Made by a program: the position numbers and the translations under genes. The notes under the pieces were generated by a model that saw only the letters and a list, made by a program, of their open reading frames with translations, did not search any database and was not told the DNA's origin. This document shows positions 47,410-56,833 of a stretch of 64,000 bases of DNA, in pieces. The DNA is from Candidatus Poseidonia sp. (GTDB lineage Archaea > Thermoplasmatota > Poseidoniia > Poseidoniales > Poseidoniaceae), in NCBI GenBank assembly GCA_016778305.1, contig JADHPT010000001.1:200457-264456 (forward strand). The letters run 5' to 3'. Position 1 is the stretch's first letter; the number at the start of each line of letters is the position of its first letter.

Positions 47410-50400
47410 TCAGATTTTCGGGGACCAGGGGTCCATTGGGTCGTCACGGGTCCATAGATTGCCACTACCCGAGGGATGTTCGATTGTTTCTACACCATCA
47501 AGGATCATGCCCATGAGGTCTGTATCGGGTGCGTCCATGATCGGTTGAAGGGCAATGTTTGTTGGTGCTGGTTCAGGCAACTCGTAGGATAATTGCTGGG
47601 GATTGCTTTGAGAAGAAGGTGCTTGCTCTGAAATCATAGGCTTGCTTTCATCAAACATCGTGTTTGCTTGTTCAAATCGTGCTTCATCATCCCATTCCTT
47701 CATATCCACTGCTTCGGGTTGGTTTGAACGCATGAAGGCGAATAAGAGGCCGGCAAGGAGGATAAAGACCAAACCTGCAGAGGCATAGAGAATATCATTT
47801 GAAACACTCGCAACGATGTCAGCGTTATCCCCTACACCGTCACCATCAGTATCCTTGGATTCGTCTGGATTGTCCGGGAAGGCGTCTTTTTCATCTGGTA
47901 CACCGTCTCCATCACCGTCAAATGCGTCAAATGTCGTCTCACAAAGGACCAGAAGCAATTCAAGTTCTTCCTCATCAATATCTTCGTCGCCGTTTGCATT
48001 GATGGCTTCAAAATCATAGGAATTAGCCCATTGATGCCCCTCAAGGGATTGGATTGTCACACGTTCTCTTCCTTGAGAAAAGGCATCAAAAACATGCACT
48101 AATTCGGGTTGGCAAGAACATCGGTGTTGTAGATATTCACGGTACTCAATGACTTCATCACCGTTCAGATCCATTTTGTTTCGGTCGTCAGATGATGCAT
48201 CAATATTGTTGATTTCAGAACCTTCTAACAGACCCGTGGCATCAAGGTCGAGTTTGGTGAACATATTTTTCGCATCTTCGGAACAACCGACGACTTCAGT
48301 TGGTTCAACCGGTTCAACTGGCTCGATTGGGAAATCTGTTTCAACCCATCGCGCTACCAAACCGAACTCTTCAGCGTCGCTAACACCACGTATCGTGATA
48401 TCCATTCGGCCGTTCATTGGAAGTTCAAGGGTGACCACGTGATTGGTCCCTGACATTCCTCCCTTAATGGTGACGTCAGAGGTATCGGTATCAACTCCTG
48501 CACCTGGGCCAGGCCGGCCTCCACCCGTGAAAATAACCTCATATTGAACACCATCAATAAGGATCTGAATATCTCCTGAACCCCCATAGGTTTCCACTTG
48601 GAAGTACTCTCCTGGTTCAGCAAGCATGGAATAAAACTCAATGGAACCGTCTTTTCCAACGCTGATGCCATCAAGTGGTTCATCGTTGAAGAGTTCAATG
48701 GGGATTCCATCGTAATCCCAAACATAGCGGTCAGCAAATTCAGCGACGATGTTGACGCCAGTGAATGCGGAATCGGTGGTGAGTAAGATGTACCACCAGC
48801 CAGGCGTAGGGTCATTGAACGCAATTCGATCTTCAGCACCCTCTGATGTCGAATGGTGTTCGTAGGTAGATTTGGTAGGTGCTTGATCCAACCTCATGAA
48901 AAGTGCAGCTTCACCTGCTCCATCAGAGAGGTCAATAATGAGGCGTTCGGTATCTTGAGGGACATTCACTTTGAAGTATTGTGAAAGACCCTTGTAGCCG
49001 CTGATCAAGCCATATTCAACACCTGGAGTAAGCGTAATTGCATCATCAGGCTCGACGTTATCTGGAGGGTAAACAAAGTCTGCGACGATGGTAAACTCAC
49101 GAGCGTTGCGGAATGAATATGCGGTGATATAATAGAGGCCGGGTTCGACATCAAAGAGGTGAACTTCTTCGTTATTTCCTTGATTGGTTGACCAGGCTTC
49201 AAGGATGGGAGTTTGCTCTTTGCCATCTTCATCAAACTCTACCGGTTCTTCATTTCCCCACCATCCTGTTGGAGTAGGTGGACTGTAGTAGGAAATCCCG
49301 ATGTCAATATTGCCCATGCCTCCATAGGTTCTGACACGCAAATCTGCAAGAGGTTCTGTAACGTTGACATAGTAATAATTCGCACCAATATCTCCATTGC
49401 CGCTAAAGACCTCTTGATTGGTGACAGGGATACTCTCCATGAGTTCGGTCATGTCGTCAAGGGTCGGTGGAGGGTCGGCAATATCCGCATCTAATTCGAT
49501 AATCAAGTCAGTGACATCCGTGTCCAGAACCATCGTGAACCACATGGTGCCTTCATCGGGCCATGACCATTGATTGAAAATAAAACCAAATTGGGCTTCC
49601 ACAACGGAGTCGTGATTCCACTCGTCAGGAATTTCTTGGGATTGGCTGTAGAGTGTGTAAGCAGTCATTGATTCAAAATCATCAAACTTGATCGAATAAG
49701 AAGACCATGATAGCGTACGTGTATATTCTTCGATTTCAGTGAAAAAGAGCAGCGTATCGCCAGCAGATGCCTCGTCGAGGTCATAGGAATCACCAATGAA
49801 TAACTCAACGGCTTGAGCGACAATACTCCCGTCGGGCATAACCCAATCTGCGCCTTCAATGAAACCTTCTCGGGTGCCGCTATCGAATTCATCGGTAGTG
49901 AGGTCTCCTTCGCCTTCCGAAAAGCTCCAGTGTGAAATTAAGTCCCAAGTATCAACAGGCGTAGAATCGGATTTAATCGAAATTGAGATATTGTCCATCA
50001 AGCCTTCAAAATAATTGCATTCACAACCCGCCCCCATGCGTGCGAGATAGAGTTCATCACAATCTTCTCCCGATGTAAAGCAGTCGTTTGAACCGAAATC
50101 ACCGACCGGAATCGTTGCTTTGTCAGCACCAAAGGTACCAGCAGATTCTCCGTTGATGAAAAATTCCCCACCAACACCACGCTCAAGGCGAACTTCAACG
50201 TGAGACCAAGTTTCAACATCAACGGACATGTTGGCATTCGGGTGTTTGGAAAGACTGTATTCTGATGCATAGGCAAGAGTACCCTCGTTGAGGTACATGC
50301 CCCAACCGTAATCACCTTTCATCATGATGAATTGAATGTTTTCATCGTGATATGGAAAAACCCAGGCCTCAAGTGAAAGATGAGTGGCATTTGTCACATT

Positions 50401-50976
50401 CAGGTGTTCATCATGGCCGCTCACAACATGGTCACCATCCCCATTGAAGCGGAGAGAATAGTCGGCGCCAGGCCCGATTTCTACGATTCCATAAACTGGG
50501 AAATATTGAGGGTCATTCTCCAAATCATTCCATGTCCCGGGCATGATGTTACCCATATTGGTACTCGCGATGTGAACATAATCTTCATCCCCACCAGCAG
50601 AAGGTTGTGCTTCGCCCCAGTTACGATAGAGGAAGGGTGTCCCGTCATGCCAGCGGTAATCGCCTTCTCCAGCAAGGTCTGACAAACCGGTCCAAAGGTG
50701 ACGGGATTGGTTGTCCCATGATGCAAAGGTGTCAAAGAGCCACGTGTTTTCTGTTTCATCATCAACAGTGGTCAAAAATCCATCAAGCGATCGAGCGTAG
50801 GAAGCAGAATCTTCCCACGATGCTGCAGAGAGCAGATGATACGTGTTGTTATTTTCAGGATTAACGGCGGTGTGAAGCACCTCGATGCTATCGGTTGCTT
50901 GAGATTGAGCAGACCCAAGCATGGGTGTTGCGAGGCTCAAAAGGAAAATGAAAACGATGCAAAGTGACTTCTTCAT
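47410..50976 (-). CDS. large secreted, membrane-anchored protein: C-type lectin-like + LamG-like + PPC-like repeats + EF-hand + TSP3-like Ca-binding repeats + C-terminal TM
   Basis: signal peptide MKKSLCIVFIFLLSLATPMLGSAQS; NTYHLLSAASWEDSASYARSLDGFLTTVDDETENTWL...LWTGLSD...YRNWGEAQPSAGGDEDYVHI; DLDATGLLEGSEINNID, DGDGDGVPDEKDAFPDNPDESKDTDGDGVGDNAD; TM ILYASAGLVFILLAGLLFAFM. Confidence 0.85.
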   Translation of the reverse strand: MKKSLCIVFIFLLSLATPMLGSAQSQATDSIEVLHTAVNPENNNTYHLLSAASWEDSASYARSLDGFLTTVDDETENTWLFDTFASWDNQSRHLWTGLSDLAGEGDYRWHDGTPFLYRNWGEAQPSAGGDEDYVHIASTNMGNIMPGTWNDLENDPQYFPVYGIVEIGPGADYSLRFNGDGDHVVSGHDEHLNVTNATHLSLEAWVFPYHDENIQFIMMKGDYGWGMYLNEGTLAYASEYSLSKHPNANMSVDVETWSHVEVRLERGVGGEFFINGESAGTFGADKATIPVGDFGSNDCFTSGEDCDELYLARMGAGCECNYFEGLMDNISISIKSDSTPVDTWDLISHWSFSEGEGDLTTDEFDSGTREGFIEGADWVMPDGSIVAQAVELFIGDSYDLDEASAGDTLLFFTEIEEYTRTLSWSSYSIKFDDFESMTAYTLYSQSQEIPDEWNHDSVVEAQFGFIFNQWSWPDEGTMWFTMVLDTDVTDLIIELDADIADPPPTLDDMTELMESIPVTNQEVFSGNGDIGANYYYVNVTEPLADLRVRTYGGMGNIDIGISYYSPPTPTGWWGNEEPVEFDEDGKEQTPILEAWSTNQGNNEEVHLFDVEPGLYYITAYSFRNAREFTIVADFVYPPDNVEPDDAITLTPGVEYGLISGYKGLSQYFKVNVPQDTERLIIDLSDGAGEAALFMRLDQAPTKSTYEHHSTSEGAEDRIAFNDPTPGWWYILLTTDSAFTGVNIVAEFADRYVWDYDGIPIELFNDEPLDGISVGKDGSIEFYSMLAEPGEYFQVETYGGSGDIQILIDGVQYEVIFTGGGRPGPGAGVDTDTSDVTIKGGMSGTNHVVTLELPMNGRMDITIRGVSDAEEFGLVARWVETDFPIEPVEPVEPTEVVGCSEDAKNMFTKLDLDATGLLEGSEINNIDASSDDRNKMDLNGDEVIEYREYLQHRCSCQPELVHVFDAFSQGRERVTIQSLEGHQWANSYDFEAINANGDEDIDEEELELLLVLCETTFDAFDGDGDGVPDEKDAFPDNPDESKDTDGDGVGDNADIVASVSNDILYASAGLVFILLAGLLFAFMRSNQPEAVDMKEWDDEARFEQANTMFDESKPMISEQAPSSQSNPQQLSYELPEPAPTNIALQPIMDAPDTDLMGMILDGVETIEHPSGSGNLWTRDDPMDPWSPKI

Positions 50977-51048
50977 GGTGGTGACACATCTACGGTCCCT
51001 TATCAAAAAATTGGTTCAACGATTGAACAAAAAGCGAGGATTCACCGC

Positions 51049-54000
51049 TTATTGTAACTTTTTCCCACCAATGCGAAGATCCGTCTGAAGTGGCATTTGG
51101 TGTTCCCAGGCAAATTCTTTCACAATACGCCATGCTTTCTCAGATCCTTCATAATCCTTGACATCGATGATCTTATTTCGAGTGTTGGCTTTGAAAGCTG
51201 CAACTGGCTCTGCATTGCGGAAGACAAGGTACGCCGAACCAAAACCAAATCGTTCCTTCATAATATCAGCAAAATAAGGAGCGATTGGATCCGATGGTGG
51301 AAGGACGAAATCTCGTATCGAAGGGATGTTACGGGCTTCCTCAAGCAATTCTTTTCTCCCCCAGCAAACCTGGTGGAAATCCTCGATTAAGAAACCCTTG
51401 ACCAGTGTTTCATCTTCTTCAAATGAGTTGAGGACGACTTTCAATTCTTCAGGTTTGAATGAGGGCCCCGATAATTGAGTCAATTGTCGAAGAGTGATCA
51501 CGGGATATTGCTCTACGAGTTTGCGAATAAATTCCTTTCGTAATTCTGCCCTGTCCACGTTTTCAGGGACGAAGACACTTCGGAATCCACCACGGTAATC
51601 TTGGACGATGTGGCCCGATCGTATCAAAGGTTGAATCAATTTTCTAAACTCAGACTGGGAAAGTGCGTGTCGTTCTTTGAAAAGATTCGGATCGGAGTGA
51701 CCGCTGAAAAATTCGACAATGTCCCACAATTCTTCGTCCGCTGCTTGATTTCGTATCGCCAGTATTTCTTGGAAGTGTTCGTAAGAAGCCCAAACTTGGT
51801 GCCCTCGTAAATTGACACCTTGGTGAAGACGATTGGCACTCGCCATACTTTTGAGGTCTACACGATAGAGTTCACAGCGCCCTCGCAAAGCAAAGTCATC
51901 ACGAATTTCTGTGACTTTCTTCAGGGCTTGGAGTTCGTTTTCATGCCGTGTTGACTGATGCAAATGATGGCGGTGGAACAGAGCACGTTCGGCTATTTCC
52001 CGGGGTTGTGGGTCGACGACTGCCCCACGAATCATTCGCTCTCCAGTCACTTTGAATCCAATACCCCCCAGAGCACTTCTCGTAGCATCATCAATGTCAC
52101 TTATTGGCTCACTGTTGAAATTCGAAAGCACTGCCACGTCAACCAGTTGCGCAGCGTGGTTATTCAGGAGGACATCAAAGGCCTTACAGAACTCATCTAA
52201 ATAGGCGGTTGGAACGTGTAAATCTTTGATTTCAAGATAATCATTAACTTTGAACATCAAAACCTTTCCAATGGGATCAACACCCTTGAAGATCGGGAGA
52301 TACCAACCACGATCAAGGACACTGCGAACTTCCCAAATAAAGCGAGATACATAGGGATCTGACTGTGTTAGGATTCGTACACTGCGATCCTCTCTGCGAG
52401 GGCGTTGTAACAACTCAACTTCATCTGGAGCACAGAAGAAGGCCTCGGGTTCTGGAACCAGAGCCATCACACGAGCAATACGCTTGTCTCGTTCAAGGTT
52501 CATGAGGGCAATCGTCAATTCTTCAAAACTACGAGAGACATAGAATCTCAAGGTACTAGCACGGACTGGACCCATACGGCGTATGACTTCTTCTAGAGCG
52601 TCTTCAAAGGACATTGGAGGATATACATCGTGAACCCGATGGAAAAGTGAAAGTCGCCGACGGCGGCCTGCTACCTCCTCAAATTGTTTCACGACCAGCA
52701 TTTGACGCTCAAGATTACTCAAGGCATTTTTGAGATCGCGCTGCAGTGCTTTGTGTTCATCGCCCTTAGGATAACTCGCCATAATCTCTTGGCGTGTGAC
52801 GTTTTCACCGGGTGGTATTTTCGTGAGGATTTCCTCTTCCATTGGACCGATCCAAGCTTCAGGTTTCAATCCGAGAAGCATGGAAATATTGCGCCGTGTC
52901 GTGTAGCCGATACGGTTGTGCAACAAGCGACCCATGATCACATCTGAATCGAGTTGAACGTCTTTCCAGTCACTGAATTTGAATTCATGAACCCTGTACA
53001 GCAATTCCTGCTGCTTTTGGAACAATACGTGCTCGTTGAATGCCGTAAAACTATCATCATAATGCTTGAAGGATTTTTCAAGCACCATATTCTGTATCCA
53101 ACGGTATTCTACAACTTCTTCTTCTCCACCTGTTAATTGGTGTTCATCTATTTTGAGAATGTATTCGGCCTCATCAGTCTGTAAATAAAATCCAACAGAA
53201 ACAACGTTACGGGATTCAAGATTCAGCAGCGCACGCTCAATCAATAATTGCGGGAAAGGCAAGCGTTCAACCATTTCATCGGCCGTTTTGGGACCTTCGG
53301 AACCAAGCATTTCAATGATCTTTACTCGAAGTGCTTCTTGCGGATCGCCCAATTCGTGTTCCTTCCATTCAGTGGGCTTGGTGCCATCGAAGCTAACGGC
53401 GACCTTGAAACTCAACCCTCGAGTATGAAGTTCAAGCAAATTTTCAACATCCTTACCACCGTTGACTGCTAAACAACCGAGCGTTCCGTGTATCTCTGCC
53501 ATGTAAGGCGTAAACCATTTTCCGTCCAATTCTTCCTGACCTGTTCCTTCTACCTTGGTTATTTCACCGGATTGAGCCAATTCCTCAACCCAAGAACGAA
53601 TCGTTTCAAGTGGGACATTGTTGAGTTTTTCTTTGTAGAGAGGATTGTTGAATTCACGATCCAAGCCTCCACCATGGCTCATGAGTCGATAGAGGCCTTT
53701 GGCATTGGTGGGAACCGGTGCTTTGTCGAGATAGAAAGCATTGAGTTGCTCCTGTGAGAGTTCGGTTGCAAGAGAACGAGTTCCAAGGAGACGTTGTAAA
53801 ATGGCTGGATCGATATCCTTGACCAAAAATGCCCGCGTCTTCATGGACATCAGATCTTCAAATGCCGACATAAACAAGGACATGCCGAGCCTTGATGGAA
53901 CGACCACTTTCGTATGAACGATGCGGGCATCGCCTGAGGCACATGCCGATAGGAAATGTTCGAGCCCAATGAGGTCTATGTCACCGAACATAATTTCATT

Positions 54001-56331
54001 CTTGGCTTCTCTCATCAACAAACTGTCATCAGTCGTGCGGTGCTTTTGTAACAATGCTTCAGCACGCTGTTGAAATTGTTGAGGGCTGATTTCTTCTGCT
54101 CCCATTCGTTTTGGAATGATCAGTGAGCGCCCTGCAACTTCTCGGAATCGTTTTGAAAAAATCTGAGTATTGATGATGTAGCGTTCAATGACTTCAAGAT
54201 GATTATTATCACGAAACGCCCGATACATTTCACCAGGGTCAACTTCTTGTGAAGTTTTGAGAAGCAAACCGTTTTCGTCATATGACATTTCAATAACGGC
54301 TATGCCATTGGCTTCAGCGAGTCCCGCCATGAAATATCCCAAAGCAGTGTTGAAGCCACGCCCACGGCATGTTGTGATCATGTAGGTGGGATAGGCACCC
54401 GTAATGACCTGTTCAACAAGAATCCGGTGACGGTCAGGGACTTGGAAGGAGTCAATTGAGTGTTCTTCAAGGTGCCTGGCGATGGCATTTGCCACCTCCT
54501 TTGAAAGACCGTAAGCTTCACTCAACAATATTCGTGGATCCTGTTCCTTCCGAAGTGCAACGATGCAGTGTCCGATGAGATCCAAGAGAGCTTCTGAGAG
54601 TTCACGACTTCGGGAGCGGGCTTCACCCGACCATGAAGGAATGGTTGGTCGGTGGCCAGTGACCGCCGTCACGTTCACTCGTGTTCCTTGGATATTGGTT
54701 ACACGGTAGGTCGATCCACCCAACATAATCACATCGCCTGTTCGTAAATTTGAGACGAATGAACCCGATAACTTACCGAGGATGGAGCCTTCTGCATTAA
54801 AGACAAGATAGGAATTATCAGGAGCGATGGTTCCAATGTTGGTGTAATAGATCATCCTTGAATAGCCACGCTTTCCGTAGATGTTTTCTTCCCAGTCAAT
54901 CCATACGCGACGCTCGTCTTCAAGCATGTCAAGGACCTCGATGAAATCATCGTATGCGAAATTTCTGTACGACCATGAATTGACAATGATCTCATAGGCC
55001 TCATCAATATCTAACTGATTGATGATCACCAGTCCGATCATAAATTGAGCGACGACGTCAAGACAATTTTGAGGGAAATCAAGACGATCCATATCACCGG
55101 TTTGGATGGCAGCCTGAAGAGCGGCGAGCTCAATCAAATCATCGACGCTGGTGGGCAAGAAACGCGCACGTGGTATCCCTCCAACATGGTGACCTGCACG
55201 TCCGATACGTTGGAGAGCAGTAGCGATATCACCTGGGCTACCTACTTGCAGAACCAAATCGACTGAACCGATGTCAATACCCATTTCAAGGGAAGATGAT
55301 GTGACCACTGCGCGAAGGTGACCGTACTTCAATTTCTTTTCAACGTCCAGTCGTATGTTCTTGTCCATTGAACCATGATGGCCCGCAACGAGGTCGCCAA
55401 GGAAGGGCCGTAATTTTTGAACGATGGTTTCTGTCATTTTCCTCGTATTAGCAAAGACCAAAGTGGTCGTGTGAGCGCTGATAAGGTCTGCAATAGCTTC
55501 GATGTTGTATTCCAACACCTTGAGTACGGGTAAGTCGCTAAATTTAGGATGGGTGATCAAGATATCCAGATCCAATTCTCTTGAACCTGAGACCTTGGCG
55601 ATGCAAACTTCTGTTGCCTGACCCCTTGCTTCTCGATCGTCACTGCTCACCAAATATTCAGCAACGGTTTCAAGCGGTTCCATTGTGGCGGAAATCCCAA
55701 TTCGTTGAACCGGGATTTTGAGCAAGGAATCCAAAAGTGAGAGTGTCAGGGAAAGATGTACGCCACGCTTTGTAGAGACCATTGAATGCAATTCGTCAAG
55801 GATCATGAATTCAACTTCGCTCACGATGGGTTGGAATCGAGGTGAAGTGATGGCGATGGCCAAACTTTCGGGCGTTGTTATGAGAATGTGCGGAGGCTTC
55901 CCCAGCATCTTTTGACGGTCCGATTGGGAGGTATCACCTGTTCGCAGGCCTACTCGGATTTCTTGTGCCCTGTCTGGAAGATAATTCTCCTTTATTTCAT
56001 TGAGAGGCCCGATCAAATTTCGTTGGATGTCATTGGCGAGGGCTTTGATGGGCGAAATGTAAATTGCATGAACTTTTTTCTCCAATTTATTGTCGAGAGA
56101 AAGTCGAACAAGATTATCGATGACCGTAAGAAATGCGGTGAGAGTTTTTCCTGAACCAGTTGGTGAACATAAGAGTAAATGTCGTTGATCCATAATGGCA
56201 GGTATCGCTAATTTCTGGGGTCGTGTGAAATCAGGGAATTTGTCTCGAAACCATGCCCTTACTGGAGGGCAGAGCCGTTCATACAAGGCCTCTGAATCGA
56301 GAGGATTATCCAAATACACAATCTCGGGCAT
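51049..56331 (-). CDS. very large Lhr-type DEAD/DEAH superfamily 2 helicase
   Basis: CSPTGSGKTLTAFL, ILDELHSM, GISATMEPL, VTSSSLEMGIDIGSVDLVLQVGSPGDIATALQRIGRAGHHVG; 1760 aa with long C-terminal extension. Confidence 0.92.
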   Translation of the reverse strand: MPEIVYLDNPLDSEALYERLCPPVRAWFRDKFPDFTRPQKLAIPAIMDQRHLLLCSPTGSGKTLTAFLTVIDNLVRLSLDNKLEKKVHAIYISPIKALANDIQRNLIGPLNEIKENYLPDRAQEIRVGLRTGDTSQSDRQKMLGKPPHILITTPESLAIAITSPRFQPIVSEVEFMILDELHSMVSTKRGVHLSLTLSLLDSLLKIPVQRIGISATMEPLETVAEYLVSSDDREARGQATEVCIAKVSGSRELDLDILITHPKFSDLPVLKVLEYNIEAIADLISAHTTTLVFANTRKMTETIVQKLRPFLGDLVAGHHGSMDKNIRLDVEKKLKYGHLRAVVTSSSLEMGIDIGSVDLVLQVGSPGDIATALQRIGRAGHHVGGIPRARFLPTSVDDLIELAALQAAIQTGDMDRLDFPQNCLDVVAQFMIGLVIINQLDIDEAYEIIVNSWSYRNFAYDDFIEVLDMLEDERRVWIDWEENIYGKRGYSRMIYYTNIGTIAPDNSYLVFNAEGSILGKLSGSFVSNLRTGDVIMLGGSTYRVTNIQGTRVNVTAVTGHRPTIPSWSGEARSRSRELSEALLDLIGHCIVALRKEQDPRILLSEAYGLSKEVANAIARHLEEHSIDSFQVPDRHRILVEQVITGAYPTYMITTCRGRGFNTALGYFMAGLAEANGIAVIEMSYDENGLLLKTSQEVDPGEMYRAFRDNNHLEVIERYIINTQIFSKRFREVAGRSLIIPKRMGAEEISPQQFQQRAEALLQKHRTTDDSLLMREAKNEIMFGDIDLIGLEHFLSACASGDARIVHTKVVVPSRLGMSLFMSAFEDLMSMKTRAFLVKDIDPAILQRLLGTRSLATELSQEQLNAFYLDKAPVPTNAKGLYRLMSHGGGLDREFNNPLYKEKLNNVPLETIRSWVEELAQSGEITKVEGTGQEELDGKWFTPYMAEIHGTLGCLAVNGGKDVENLLELHTRGLSFKVAVSFDGTKPTEWKEHELGDPQEALRVKIIEMLGSEGPKTADEMVERLPFPQLLIERALLNLESRNVVSVGFYLQTDEAEYILKIDEHQLTGGEEEVVEYRWIQNMVLEKSFKHYDDSFTAFNEHVLFQKQQELLYRVHEFKFSDWKDVQLDSDVIMGRLLHNRIGYTTRRNISMLLGLKPEAWIGPMEEEILTKIPPGENVTRQEIMASYPKGDEHKALQRDLKNALSNLERQMLVVKQFEEVAGRRRRLSLFHRVHDVYPPMSFEDALEEVIRRMGPVRASTLRFYVSRSFEELTIALMNLERDKRIARVMALVPEPEAFFCAPDEVELLQRPRREDRSVRILTQSDPYVSRFIWEVRSVLDRGWYLPIFKGVDPIGKVLMFKVNDYLEIKDLHVPTAYLDEFCKAFDVLLNNHAAQLVDVAVLSNFNSEPISDIDDATRSALGGIGFKVTGERMIRGAVVDPQPREIAERALFHRHHLHQSTRHENELQALKKVTEIRDDFALRGRCELYRVDLKSMASANRLHQGVNLRGHQVWASYEHFQEILAIRNQAADEELWDIVEFFSGHSDPNLFKERHALSQSEFRKLIQPLIRSGHIVQDYRGGFRSVFVPENVDRAELRKEFIRKLVEQYPVITLRQLTQLSGPSFKPEELKVVLNSFEEDETLVKGFLIEDFHQVCWGRKELLEEARNIPSIRDFVLPPSDPIAPYFADIMKERFGFGSAYLVFRNAEPVAAFKANTRNKIIDVKDYEGSEKAWRIVKEFAWEHQMPLQTDLRIGGKKLQ

Positions 56332-56403
56332 TTGTTCTTCCCACCTTATGGGTGTGGAGCGTGGCCTTGGAGTAATAAAATGTTGTGATGTATTGGTCTA
56401 GCT

Positions 56404-56718
56404 TTAAGCCCAGCGAGTTGCTCGTTTTCTCCAACGTTTTACAACCTCTGTTTCCTCTTGGGCAGATGGATTGAGAAGTGGGGATTCCAGTGAAATGGGT
56501 GGGACTCCAACCTCATGAAGCGCATCTGTTGGACACGATCCAATGCACGATAGGCAACCTACACAATTTTGTTCCACAACGATAACCGGTCGTTTCGGAT
56601 GCGTGCGCCCTGAAGGGTTGACAGCGAGTGGGAGAAGGGCCTCAAAGGGGCAGTGGTAGATACAGAGGTCACATCCAGTGCAATCTTCTTCAATGATTGC
56701 GACCATTGACTGACCCAT
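56404..56718 (-). CDS. 2x[4Fe-4S] ferredoxin-like protein
   Basis: CTGCDLCIYHCPFEAL and CVGCLSCIGSCPTDAL; start uncertain (ORF opens at 56835, overlapping glyS). Confidence 0.85.
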   Translation of the reverse strand: MGQSMVAIIEEDCTGCDLCIYHCPFEALLPLAVNPSGRTHPKRPVIVVEQNCVGCLSCIGSCPTDALHEVGVPPISLESPLLNPSAQEETEVVKRWRKRATRWA

Positions 56719-56833
56719 GGTAAAACCAAGGGGGGTCTGGATATAACCATGTGTATGCAAGATTCGCAGATTATGCCAAGGTCGGAGGAGAAGTTCATAG
56801 GGAGGCCTCAATACCGAGCAGACGGGACAAAGC

